This document shows, one piece after another, positions 54,771 through 62,662 of a stretch of DNA of 64,000 bases (its first letter is position 1; every line of letters starts with the position of its first letter). Origin of the DNA: Acaryochloris sp. CCMEE 5410. Its GTDB lineage: Bacteria > Cyanobacteriota > Cyanobacteriia > Thermosynechococcales > Thermosynechococcaceae. The DNA lies in contig NZ_AFEJ02000001.1 in the NCBI RefSeq assembly GCF_000238775.2, positions 3,100,001-3,164,000 on the forward strand, given 5' to 3'. Below the pieces are notes generated by a model. It did no database searches, was not told the DNA's origin, and saw only the letters and a list, made by a program, of their open reading frames with translations. The translations under genes were made by a program, and so were the position numbers.

Positions 54771-55337
54771 ATGACCGTCCAAAACACCAGTGAGGACTTG
54801 GTTTTAATCCACCAAGTGGCTGAACAGAATCAAGCCGCACTATCGACGTTGTATGACCGATATGCAGGCATCATTTATGCGATCGCATACAAAATGCTGG
54901 GGTCCGCCGAAGAAGCCGAAGAAGTGGTCTTGGATGTGTTTGATCAAGTCTGGCGCACCGCCGCTAAATATGATCGCAGTCGCAGTCGAGTCGATTCTTG
55001 GCTATTTATGCAGGCCCGCAGCCGCACCTTAGACCGCCTTCGTAAACGTCAGCGCCAAGCCAAAGTCGTCGAAGCTTCCACGGTGAATGCACCTATCGAG
55101 TCCGATACCAAAATGGCCTTGCCCGAAGAACATGCCCTGATTCAAGAACGGCGTGATCTCGTCCAAGTTGCTATGGCCCAAATTCCACCGGAGCAACAGC
55201 AGGTGATTGAGTTAGCCTATTTTCAAGGGTTATCCCAATCAGAAATTGCCAAGCAAACCGGCCTATCTCTCGGCACTGTTAAAACTCGAATTCGGCTGGG
55301 CCTCAGTAAGTTGCGAGGCATTCTCGATCATCCTTAA
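54771..55337 (+). CDS. ECF-type RNA polymerase sigma factor
   Basis: 188 residues from the ATG at 54771; a TTG at 54741 is in frame but less likely. Sigma region 2 is LSTLYDRYAGIIYAIAYKML and EAEEVVLDVFDQVWRTAAKY. Region 4 is QQVIELAYFQGLSQSEIAKQ with TGLSLGTVKTRIRLGLSKLR as the HTH. It directs RNA polymerase to stress promoters. A ChrR-like anti-sigma gene lies 172 bp downstream. The divergent DUF4331/TPR genes are likely targets along with its own gene. Confidence 0.93.
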   Translation: MTVQNTSEDLVLIHQVAEQNQAALSTLYDRYAGIIYAIAYKMLGSAEEAEEVVLDVFDQVWRTAAKYDRSRSRVDSWLFMQARSRTLDRLRKRQRQAKVVEASTVNAPIESDTKMALPEEHALIQERRDLVQVAMAQIPPEQQQVIELAYFQGLSQSEIAKQTGLSLGTVKTRIRLGLSKLRGILDHP

Positions 55338-55509
55338 GGAGTAAATAAATGCGAGAAATCTACCCATAGACAGATCCAAAGTCATTTTGAGGACGTAATA
55401 CTGGTATAGGCTTTTTCATCAACTCATCTCAGCATAACCAGGGTCAGAGATGAACCTGCTTCAGTCTTTCGATTAAACATCCCCACAACCCACAGGCTAA
55501 GATGTAGCT

Positions 55510-56115
55510 ATGAATCACTCAGCCCCACAACCCAAATCTGAAGAGCTTTCCAACTGGGCGGCCTTATCGGCGCTGGGGGCTTTGGATGATGCGGATCAGC
55601 CAGTTGAAACCTTGTCAGCGGAGGAACTGGATGCAGAAATCGCTGGGTTTGAAGATGCGGTTTCTGCGATCGCATATAGCGTTCCCGCCATGCCTATATC
55701 TCCCAAGCTGAAGGAGCGGCTGTTTCAACGGATTGACTCAACAGCCCTCAAAGCACCTGAGTTATATGCCCTGATGTCTACACCGATTAATGAGTTAATT
55801 GAATGGTCTAAGTTGATGGATTGGCAAGCGGTGCCTGATTCTGACGAATTTAGCTACGCCATCTACGAAACTAATGAGCTACACCGCGAATTTGCGATAT
55901 TCGTCAAGTCTGATCAGGCTGGGCTATTTCCCCGACACCATCATGCTGCGGGAGAGGAAATCTTGGTTCTTGCGGGGGATGTTGTGGTGGATGACCAGGT
56001 GTATCAGAAGGGCGATCGCATTGTGTCTGCAACAGATACCATTCATCAACCTGCCACCCGCAACGGCTGTCTTCTGTTCTGCGTTGCCTCAATGGACAAT
56101 CAATTTGTGTCTTAG
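55510..56115 (+). CDS. ChrR-like cupin anti-sigma factor
   Basis: The 201-residue protein has an N-terminal anti-sigma-like helical part (SNWAALSALGALDDAD) and a C-terminal cupin (about residues 105-195) with metal ligands in LFPRHHHAAGEEILVLAGD and TDTIHQPATR. ChrR in Rhodobacter binds zinc and releases its sigma on singlet oxygen. Here the first domain lacks a clear His-x3-Cys-x2-Cys zinc motif, so signal detection may differ. I infer pairing with the adjacent ECF sigma factor. The 172-bp gap suggests separate expression or a leader. Confidence 0.85.
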   Translation: MNHSAPQPKSEELSNWAALSALGALDDADQPVETLSAEELDAEIAGFEDAVSAIAYSVPAMPISPKLKERLFQRIDSTALKAPELYALMSTPINELIEWSKLMDWQAVPDSDEFSYAIYETNELHREFAIFVKSDQAGLFPRHHHAAGEEILVLAGDVVVDDQVYQKGDRIVSATDTIHQPATRNGCLLFCVASMDNQFVS

Positions 56116-56356
56116 ATGTCAAAGTAGACATCAGTCTTTGCGACCATAGACCGTCATCTATTGATTGACTGCTTTGGGTATCTTCTGATTCGACCATCCC
56201 TGCATAGTTCATCCAAGGTTGTGAACCATCAACTGGCGGAACATTCCGCAAAGAGCTTTTCCAAAGCTCTGCTAGGGAAATACCTAACAGTTCAGCTTCT
56301 TGCTTTGCAGCCTGATATTTTTCTTCAGATAAGCTACTCTGGGTGCGAAGCATCAT
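56116..56356 (-). pseudogene. Orphan antitoxin fragment (RHH/VapB-like)
   Basis: The minus-strand frame from ATG 56356 encodes MMLRTQSSLSEEKYQAAKQE, AELLGISLAELWKSSLR, PWMNYAGMVESEDTQSSQ and SIDDG. This matches the ribbon-helix-helix antitoxins that precede VapC genes. The frame then runs on without the normal stop into the antisense of the ChrR gene, and no toxin follows. It is a decayed half of a toxin-antitoxin pair. Confidence 0.6.
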
Positions 56357-56493
56357 AACGGTAAGGCTCACTGGCGTGAGCAAATTGAGAAAAGCACAAA
56401 ATAGTAGCGTTTGCCGAACGTCCAGTGCAGCCAATGGTTAGGTGAAAGAAAATTGCCAAATGACTAGCCATCAAATACTGAATATAACCATAT

Positions 56494-57658
56494 CAGGGCT
56501 GTTTTAAGTTAGCAGCGAAAAAATAATATCGACCCGATTAGCAAGCTTAGTCATCGCGGTTTTGAGGGATTGATAGTCGTTTAGCCGCAGGATATTAATC
56601 CCAATAGTTCTAAGCACTGACCAATTGAGCAGTGCTTGTTCATCTTCGAGTCGATAATCATCTTCGCCAAAACAACATCCTTCGGCCAATGCAACCGATT
56701 TTCAATGCCCCAATGTTCTCGGACCAGAGATTGCCAATGCTGGGGTGAGGTGGCAGCTGAACTGATGTAATAGGCCGTATTGTGATACTCCTTTCCTTTG
56801 CTTTGTGCCCCATCGTTGGACACAAAGCACAGAGCGAATTGCCTCCCATTCCTGTAAGGCTATGCCGACAGGCTCATAAACCTGTATACACCGATGTTCA
56901 TCTCGTCCTCTACTTTGGGCGGAGTGGATGTGCTCAGCCATGGGTTTAAGACACTCAAAGTAAGTCTGGAGGTGGTCGTAAAGTCTTCCCTGATTGGATT
57001 TGACCGCCACAAGATAGTCGTTACCCGAGGCCACAATCTTCTCAAGTGTTTTTTTGGGCGTGTAAGGCATCCATGGTAATCAGCAAGCCATCGAGTTGAA
57101 GGGTTTCCAACAAAGCCTGGACGACTTTGATTTCGCTATTATCCTCCTGAGTGAGGGCTTCGAGCTTGAGGGTGATGCCTGCTTCCACCGCAAATAAACT
57201 CACCAACCCTACAAAACGCTGCTTCCCTTGGCATCTGTCAGCCCCTGACGAATCCGTTTGCCATCAATGGAGGCTGCATAATTATCGGGAGAGTGAGTCT
57301 GGGCTTTCGAGAGCATCCATGCTTCAAATTGGTGGCTCAACGCTTGGAAGTCAAGACCCTTCATCACTCGACGAAAGGTACAGTGAGACGGAACTTCGAG
57401 GCTCTCAAGCCCCAATAGCTCACTTAAAGGCTGGCGATAATCGCTCACAAAGGTTTCTAACGGACGGTACCCTTGATATCCAGCAAGCATGCCCATCACC
57501 ATCAATAGCAACAGCAGCCATAACGGATGAATACGGCCATGGGCACTGCGGAAATCCGGGACTTGCTTCAAAGTATCGATTAGATGGCTCATCGGTCTCT
57601 CTACTGTTGGTCAGTAGAACCATCCTATTTTTTCTAGGAGGAACGTAAAACAACCCTG
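56494..57658 (-). mobile_element. ISAs1-family insertion sequence, copy 3 (inverted)
   Basis: It has both ends (CAGGGCTGTTTTAAGTT from 56494; AACGTAAAACAACCCTG ending 57658) and is 1,165 bp long. The flanks do not match: AATATAACCATAT on the left, AGTCTAACAGC on the right. So there is no target duplication, which suggests recombination or adjacent deletion after insertion. Confidence 0.9.
56504..57592 (-). pseudogene. ISAs1-family transposase, multiply frameshifted
   Basis: Same gene as copies 1 and 2, now with three lesions. One is the GGCACAAAGCAAAGG variant of copy 1 (about 56800-56815). The others are a lost G in the run GCCAAGGGGAAGC (about 57225-57235) and a lost T in TTGTTTTTGGCG (about 56668-56673). 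No complete catalytic frame remains. Confidence 0.88.
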
Positions 57659-58179
57659 AGTCTAACAGCAGCCCAAGCCAGTAGAGCAGTAAAGGGCATT
57701 TTATTTACAGTTCTAATAATGTCATAAAACAACTTATCTGCTAGGTGTCTTTGGATCTTACAAAATTCAAGCTTCCCAGAGTGATCACGATATACAAGAC
57801 CGCCATGTTTAAAGGCGAAATCATGGACAATGGACGCAATTAACATTACTCCCAGTGGTCGTAAGACACCAAAACTAAGAAAGCTGACAAGCCAAGGAAA
57901 TGGGACAGATGCGCCATCAAGATGAGTTTCTGCTTCGCTGAGAGGAACTGATTGGCTTTCATAAGATCTCGGGATAACAACAGTACCACCTATCTCTTTA
58001 GGATATCTGTCGTTAAGTATCCCTATATGTATTTCCCAATCATGTTCTAATCTAAAGTATCGTTTTGCACTAGCACCTCGAAGAGATGCAAGAGGTTCAC
58101 CGATGCTAGTTTTGAGCCTTAAAGGAACGAGACTGGGCCACTCTCCAAACTTAATCTCAACAGATCCAGTGTATTGCAT
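57634..58179 (-). CDS. DUF1353-like protein, 3' end replaced by IS sequence
   Basis: ATG at 58179 (MQYTGSVEIKFGEW). The sequence has LDGASVPFPWLVSFLSFG and MLIASIVHDFAFKHG (about residues 88-125), the Asp-Gly-Ala-Ser-x-Pro and His-Asp pattern of DUF1353, a family known from phages and gene cassettes. The gene is cut by ISAs1 copy 3 at 57658: the last native residues are AWAAVRL and the tail RVVLRSS is IS-encoded. The start lies 22 bp from the attI-like core GTTAGGC (minus strand), in the position of a first integron cassette. Confidence 0.75.
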   Translation of the reverse strand: MQYTGSVEIKFGEWPSLVPLRLKTSIGEPLASLRGASAKRYFRLEHDWEIHIGILNDRYPKEIGGTVVIPRSYESQSVPLSEAETHLDGASVPFPWLVSFLSFGVLRPLGVMLIASIVHDFAFKHGGLVYRDHSGKLEFCKIQRHLADKLFYDIIRTVNKMPFTALLAWAAVRLRVVLRSS

Positions 58180-58200
58180 CAACTCGCACCCATTTATATA

Positions 58201-58316
58201 GCCTAACTATGGTTATACGACAGACTGACGTATAACTCTCCTATATAGAATATTAGATGCCAAGTGTCGTATAACAACTTTCCAACGGGAATTATATATC
58301 AAGTGTCGCCTAATAC
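58201..58316 (-). promoter_or_regulatory. attI-like integron recombination site
   Basis: On the minus strand the order is GTCGTATAAC, four bases, then GTTAGGC (rc of 58201-58221). GTTAGGC is the canonical seven-base core GTTRRRY. Further GTCG-TATAAC-like repeats lie at 58229-58236, 58265-58275 and 58304-58316; these resemble the extra integrase-binding repeats of attI sites. GTTATACG/CGTATAAC (58212-58219, 58229-58236) is a perfect inverted repeat. The truncated intI begins at 58400 in the opposite direction, as expected. Confidence 0.65.
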
Positions 58317-58399
58317 CCCTGATTTGGATAGTATTGCGACATATTGTCGGATAAAACCCCTATTCTCACCCCTATTGAATCAAGCTTCCCATAACTGTA

Positions 58400-58846
58400 A
58401 TGTCTCCTGGTGTCCAGAAACAGCCTCCACGCCTGCTAGATCAAGTTCGTCAATCAGCCAGACTTAGGCATTTTAGTCACAAGACTGAAAAGTCATACAT
58501 CTACTACATTCGATCATTCATCCTGTTCCATCAGAAACGCCACCCTCGTGAAATGGGAATTGACGAGATTCATATCTTTCTCTCTCACCTAGCCATTGAT
58601 AAACAGATAGCAGCCTCAACTCAAAATGTGGCATTGAGCGCTTTACTGTTTCTCTATCAGCACGTTCTGTCAATTGATTTACCTTACATTGACAATATTG
58701 AACGCGCTCTCAAGCCAGCACGGTTACCCACAGTCTTTTCACACTCTGAAGTCGCGAAGATTCTAGACAATATGAGTAGGGGCCACTTGTTGACAGCCAG
58801 CTTTTTAGGCTTTGGCGTTCTCCTGCTTTGTATCTCTAGCCACTGA
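58400..58846 (+). pseudogene. intI: Integron integrase, C-terminal catalytic part missing
   Basis: The N-terminal SAM-like domain is clear: PRLLDQVRQSARLRHFSHKT, FILFHQKRHPREMG, HLAIDKQIAASTQN, ALSALLFLYQHVL, NIERALKPARLPTVFSHSEV. Native similarity stops at about 58,810 (LTASFLGFG). The Arg, His and Tyr catalytic residues of tyrosine recombinases are absent. The frame ends in a tail (LLLCISSH) antisense to the convergent TPR gene. The length is about 140 of 320 residues, so it should be inactive. Confidence 0.82.
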
Positions 58847-60169
58847 TAATCGTTCTTGAGCTTCAGCCACCCATTGATTCACTTCTGGTTGAGTCTCCAG
58901 AACAATCGGATTTTGCTGGGCTTTGGTCAGACACTTCTTCCAATCGGGTAGTGCTTGCTGTTTCTCATTCTTCGCTTCAGAGACTTTAGCCAGCATACAA
59001 AACGGATCAGGGGCATTCGGTTCAATCTGGGCTGCCTGCTGAAGATGGTGTTCAGCCTTCGTGAAAAACTCTTGATTTAGCCGTGCCCACCCTAAATTCT
59101 TGAGGAGGTTGTATTTCAACTGTTTGCCTTCAAGAGTCTTTGTATTGCCCTGTTGTTCTAGCTTCCGTAACCCTGCCTGCAATAGCGGAGCCGCTTTGCC
59201 ATACTCTTCATCGACAATATCCAGCTCAGCTAGATTGTTATGAGCCTGGAGCCAAATCATCAGATCATCACAATGGTCAGCATTAGCAGCATTACAGTTC
59301 ACAAGATCTTTCTGAGTCACCACCAGCTGATACTGTGCTTTCGCTTTTTCAAGCTGCTGCAAATCTTCATGGACCAAGGCCAGATTGAAATGGGCCTTAG
59401 GAAAATCTTGCTTCAGGGCAATTGCTCGATTAAAGTCCTTACGAGCACTGTCTAACTTGCCATTCTGGTAATGAGCTTCGCCATTCTGGTTGGCCGTTTC
59501 CGCAAATCCAGGCAATGCAGCATGGATACCTGCTAAACATATAACTAGAATCAGGGCGAAGGTAAAACTTGCCTCCTGCCAATAGCGCTTATTGATCCGT
59601 ATCCGACTGAGAATACGCTCATAGGCTTGTCGGCCAGCTTGAGTTAAAGCACCTCCACCCGCGAGCAATGCCAATAGGCTTTGGCCGGAGATCATTAATG
59701 TTGAACCCAAGTCGATCCCCCCCGAGAAGAGACGGGTAGCGGTATCGGTAATTAAACTGGCCGAGATGGTCAAAATAACCAGGGTTCCGGCATTAAACAG
59801 CCAATCATATTCGTTCCACCAATGCCTCGGTTCTGGGGCCCTGAGAAACCACCACCAAGAAGTTTGGGGCGGATTAACCAACTGCTGCCAAGCCTCTAAG
59901 TCAAGGTGAGTGGCAATCAAGACCTCATATTTTTTGAGGTAGCAATCTAAATCCGCTAGCCGCAATAACTGCTGAGAACTCAACAATGATCGCTCCGTCA
60001 TAAAGACCTGGATTTGATCCCGACAGGTCAAAAGATTGAGAATTTCTTCGGGCTTAAATTTTGCCTTTGGGCGATCAAAGATTTGCAAGCTAACACGATA
60101 CTGATTCAGCAGCTTGTTGAACTCAGGTGACTGAGCAGGCTCATCAACCGTCAAAGAATGGGTATGCAT
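58805..60169 (-). CDS. Membrane-anchored TPR protein
   Basis: 454 residues from the ATG at 60169 (MHTHSLTVDEPAQSPE); the frame is open 15 codons further. It has an N-terminal soluble part, a Trp-rich segment (SWWWFLRAPEPRHWWNEYDWLF), a helix LVILTISASLITDT, a second GGIDLGSTLMISGQSLLALLAGG and a third ASFTFALILVICLAGIHAAL (about 215-235). At least four TPR units follow (GEAHYQNGKLDSARKDFNRA; LGWARLNQEFFTKAEHHLQ). Likely a protein-interaction scaffold at the membrane. Its stop abuts the truncated integrase. Confidence 0.82.
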   Translation of the reverse strand: MHTHSLTVDEPAQSPEFNKLLNQYRVSLQIFDRPKAKFKPEEILNLLTCRDQIQVFMTERSLLSSQQLLRLADLDCYLKKYEVLIATHLDLEAWQQLVNPPQTSWWWFLRAPEPRHWWNEYDWLFNAGTLVILTISASLITDTATRLFSGGIDLGSTLMISGQSLLALLAGGGALTQAGRQAYERILSRIRINKRYWQEASFTFALILVICLAGIHAALPGFAETANQNGEAHYQNGKLDSARKDFNRAIALKQDFPKAHFNLALVHEDLQQLEKAKAQYQLVVTQKDLVNCNAANADHCDDLMIWLQAHNNLAELDIVDEEYGKAAPLLQAGLRKLEQQGNTKTLEGKQLKYNLLKNLGWARLNQEFFTKAEHHLQQAAQIEPNAPDPFCMLAKVSEAKNEKQQALPDWKKCLTKAQQNPIVLETQPEVNQWVAEAQERLSVARDTKQENAKA

Positions 60170-60313
60170 CTTTACAAGCAGAATTGAATAACAGCAGTCA
60201 AGATTCAGGCGCAACCAATTTATCTAGCAAAAGCTAAAAATTATGCCATCAGCTCTTGAGAGAAAGATTATTTTTATCATAAAAATAAGCAAAAATATCT
60301 ACAGTGAGTCTGG

Positions 60314-61638
60314 CTGACTGCCTGACAGAAGTATCTCAAAGCCTTTATTTTCATAGTCTTTGAGAAAAGAGTGGAGCGACATGTGAAGCTAGATTTAAGC
60401 ACAAATCAGCGTTACTCAAATGTCAGGCTCCACCCAAATTTATCGTCAACTGTTCTCCTTTTACGTCAACACAGCCATTATCGAGATTTGCGTCATCTCA
60501 TGACCCTGGGATGGATGGTGAGCGCCTTAATCTGCAGTGAACGATTATGCTTATCTGCTTGGGAATCCTATGTCCCCTGCCGAGCAAAAAAGCCCAAAGT
60601 GTCGAGCGTCGCTGGCAACGCTTTCTGTGCAATCCGCTCATTGATGTCCACAAACTGTATGTCCCTTTGGTCCTTCTAGCGCTTAAGAACTGGCGAACCC
60701 ATCGCCTTTACCTAGCGATGGATACCACGGTTTTATGGAATGAATACTGCATGATTCATGTATCCGTTGTCTGCTGTGGCAGAGCAGTACCGTTGTTATG
60801 GAAAGTATTAGAGCACAAGAGTGCGGCGGTTGCTTTGAGGAATATCAACCGCTATTGCGTCAGGCCCGTTGGTTATTACGGCAGCATCCAGATGTCATGT
60901 TGTTAGCAGATCGTGGGTTCGCGAACCATCAACTGATGAGCTGGTTACAGCAGAGCCGTTGGCATTACTGTCTGCGTATCCCATGTGATGTCCTTCTCCA
61001 TGGCCCCGTCAATGTCCAAGAGAAGTCCGTAGGTTATGGCCATCCAAAGGAGAAGCTCTCCTCTACCGTAATGTCGGGCTTTGGGATGATGGCCTCTATC
61101 GGTGCAATTTGGTACTGGCGAATATCCGAGGCGTAAAAGAACCATGGGCAGTGATTACAGATGAATCACCCTCGTTACAAACCTTGTGGCAATACGCCTT
61201 GAGGTTTCGGGTGGAAGAATTATTCCTCGATAGTAAATCTGGTGTGTTTGAGCTTGAAGAGTCGAAAATTCGCTGTGCTGATGCTCTGGAGAGGCTGTAC
61301 CTGATTGCTGCTGTGGCACTGCTATACAGCACGACTCAGGGGATGGCTGTTCATATTAAAGGGCTACGCCAACAGGTTGATCCCCATTGGCACAGAGGCA
61401 TTAGCTATCTCAAGATTGGAGCTATCTCAAGATTGGATTGCGGTGGCTCAAGGGGGTGGTCCATAAAGGACGGGAGTTGTTGATGCCAGTCCCCTTATTC
61501 ACCAAGGATCCGCAACCGTATTTTGCCTCTAAAAAAGCTCAAAAGAAACACTACAACAAAATCTGGTTCTCTCGTATCCGCTCTCTACAGTGCAAAGCTT
61601 TATGAGCTATGGAATACAAAGATCTGTCAGGCAGTCAG
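60314..61638 (+). mobile_element. IS4-family insertion sequence, copy 2
   Basis: The same 15-bp ends as copy 1, with a 10-bp target duplication GTGAGTCTGG (60304-60313 and 61639-61648). The length is 1,325 bp: 17 bp longer by a tandem duplication of AGCTATCTCAAGATTGG near 61,410, and 3 bp shorter by single-base losses in homopolymers. Confidence 0.93.
60420..61604 (+). pseudogene. IS4-family transposase, multiply frameshifted
   Basis: Relative to copy 1 it lost one T in CTTTTTACG (about 60468), one T in GCTTTTGAGG (about 60835) and one C in GGCCCCCGTC (about 61005), and gained a 17-bp duplication (about 61410-61430). The A-AAA-AAG heptamer is kept at 60586-60592. The catalytic segments MDTTVLW, LLADRGFAN and YALRFRVEELFLDSK are still readable in different frames. 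It cannot make an active transposase as written. Confidence 0.88.
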
Positions 61639-61648
61639 GTGAGTCTGG

Positions 61649-62126
61649 TCACTATCACTAATAGTTCTAAATAATCTATTGAAAGCTATCAGGCTAGTCA
61701 CTAAAAGTTATGGGATTTATTAGTGCTAGCTCTATTTTTGCATTTAGGCTAAACCAGTCAAAAAAGTAAAAATTCTTCGATTTTACCCATCAATTCATTG
61801 ATATACAGGTCTTTTAGCCTTCAGTGTATCTCAAATAGAAAGAGAGATAGTTACGTTGAGTGAGCATCCTAAATATGCTTTATTGGCTCTCGACAAGAAA
61901 GACTTCAAGAGACATTCTTGGATTTCTAGACAGTGAGCGATCTTAAGATTCTATAAAAAAGGTAAGACTAAAAAATCTGAGTACAAAATAAACAAAATTA
62001 AAGAATGGCGTAAAAATGGCCATTTGAAATGATGTTAGATATTAGAGCCTTGCATGAATTAGACAGCTCAGTTTTAGAACAATCATCTTTTTTATTTCCC
62101 ATTTGTGGAACCTGGAGATCTAGACA
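61649..62126. other. Intergenic stretch before the small conserved gene
   Basis: 478 bp, AT-rich (about 62% A/T by eye), with no gene I can support. It should contain the promoter of 62127. Confidence 0.55.
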
Positions 62127-62471
62127 ATGCCAACTGTAGATTCACTTCCCATCGAACAAAAAGTTGCTTTCCGCCGAAAGTCCGTTCAAGTTATGCGAGA
62201 TCTGTTCGATCTCTCTGCATTGATGGTTTCAGTAGAAGACTATCAAAAAGCAAAAGATAATTTCTTTTCCCCTGCTCAAAAAATCTGGTTTATGTTCGGT
62301 GGTACTATCAAGCGCTTGGAGCCAGGCTTAGGCAACCAAATCGAATCCCACATCAATGCCATCAACCCTCTGTTGGATCAAGCTGCTCCCAATCGTGCTT
62401 TGACCGCTAGTCTAGATGAGCTGAATCGATTGATGGCATCAGCTGTAACGATTAGCGATGCCAAGCTTTAG
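62127..62471 (+). CDS. Small helical protein of unknown function
   Basis: The 114-residue protein starts MPTVDSLPIEQKVAFRRKSV and is predicted all-helical (FDLSALMVSVEDYQKAKDNF; LDELNRLMASAVTIS). It has no signal peptide, Cys or obvious motif. The AGGAGATCTAG-like upstream bases (about 62113) may act as ribosome-binding site. It sits just ahead of the catalase/lipoxygenase gene, separated by a terminator-like hairpin. I do not recognise the family. Confidence 0.72.
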   Translation: MPTVDSLPIEQKVAFRRKSVQVMRDLFDLSALMVSVEDYQKAKDNFFSPAQKIWFMFGGTIKRLEPGLGNQIESHINAINPLLDQAAPNRALTASLDELNRLMASAVTISDAKL

Positions 62472-62572
62472 TACTGCTGTCAAACTAGACTGAAATTCTT
62501 TTCAATCCTAGAGATTAGGAGCAATTTCAGCAGGTGAGGCAATCGATCAGATTTCAAAACTGAATTTCGTAT

Positions 62573-62617
62573 CAACCTATCTCAAATTTATCTTTCTGGC
62601 GGTAGATAGGTTGTTTT
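62573..62617 (+). terminator. Probable terminator or attenuator before the catalase-lipoxygenase gene
   Basis: CAACCTATCT (62573-62582) pairs with AGATAGGTTG (62604-62613), 10 bp with a 21-base loop, and is followed by TTTTG. Confidence 0.6.
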
Positions 62618-62662
62618 GTGCTCTTTAATGATCAAACCATCAAACCCTTAAGGTAATTAACC

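Noticed and set aside
55349-55369. Six-codon open frame after the sigma gene (ATGCGAGAAATCTACCCATAG) with GGAG ahead
   Set aside because: Too short to judge; a leader peptide cannot be supported without transcript data or conservation.
56425-56445. ACCTAAC (minus strand) next to the antitoxin remnant as a possible attC boundary
   Set aside because: The matching GTTRRRY partner and the internal stem-loop of an attC could not be found.
57151-57648. 165-codon plus-strand frame
   Set aside because: It is the antisense of ISAs1 copy 3; the same shadow appears in copy 1.
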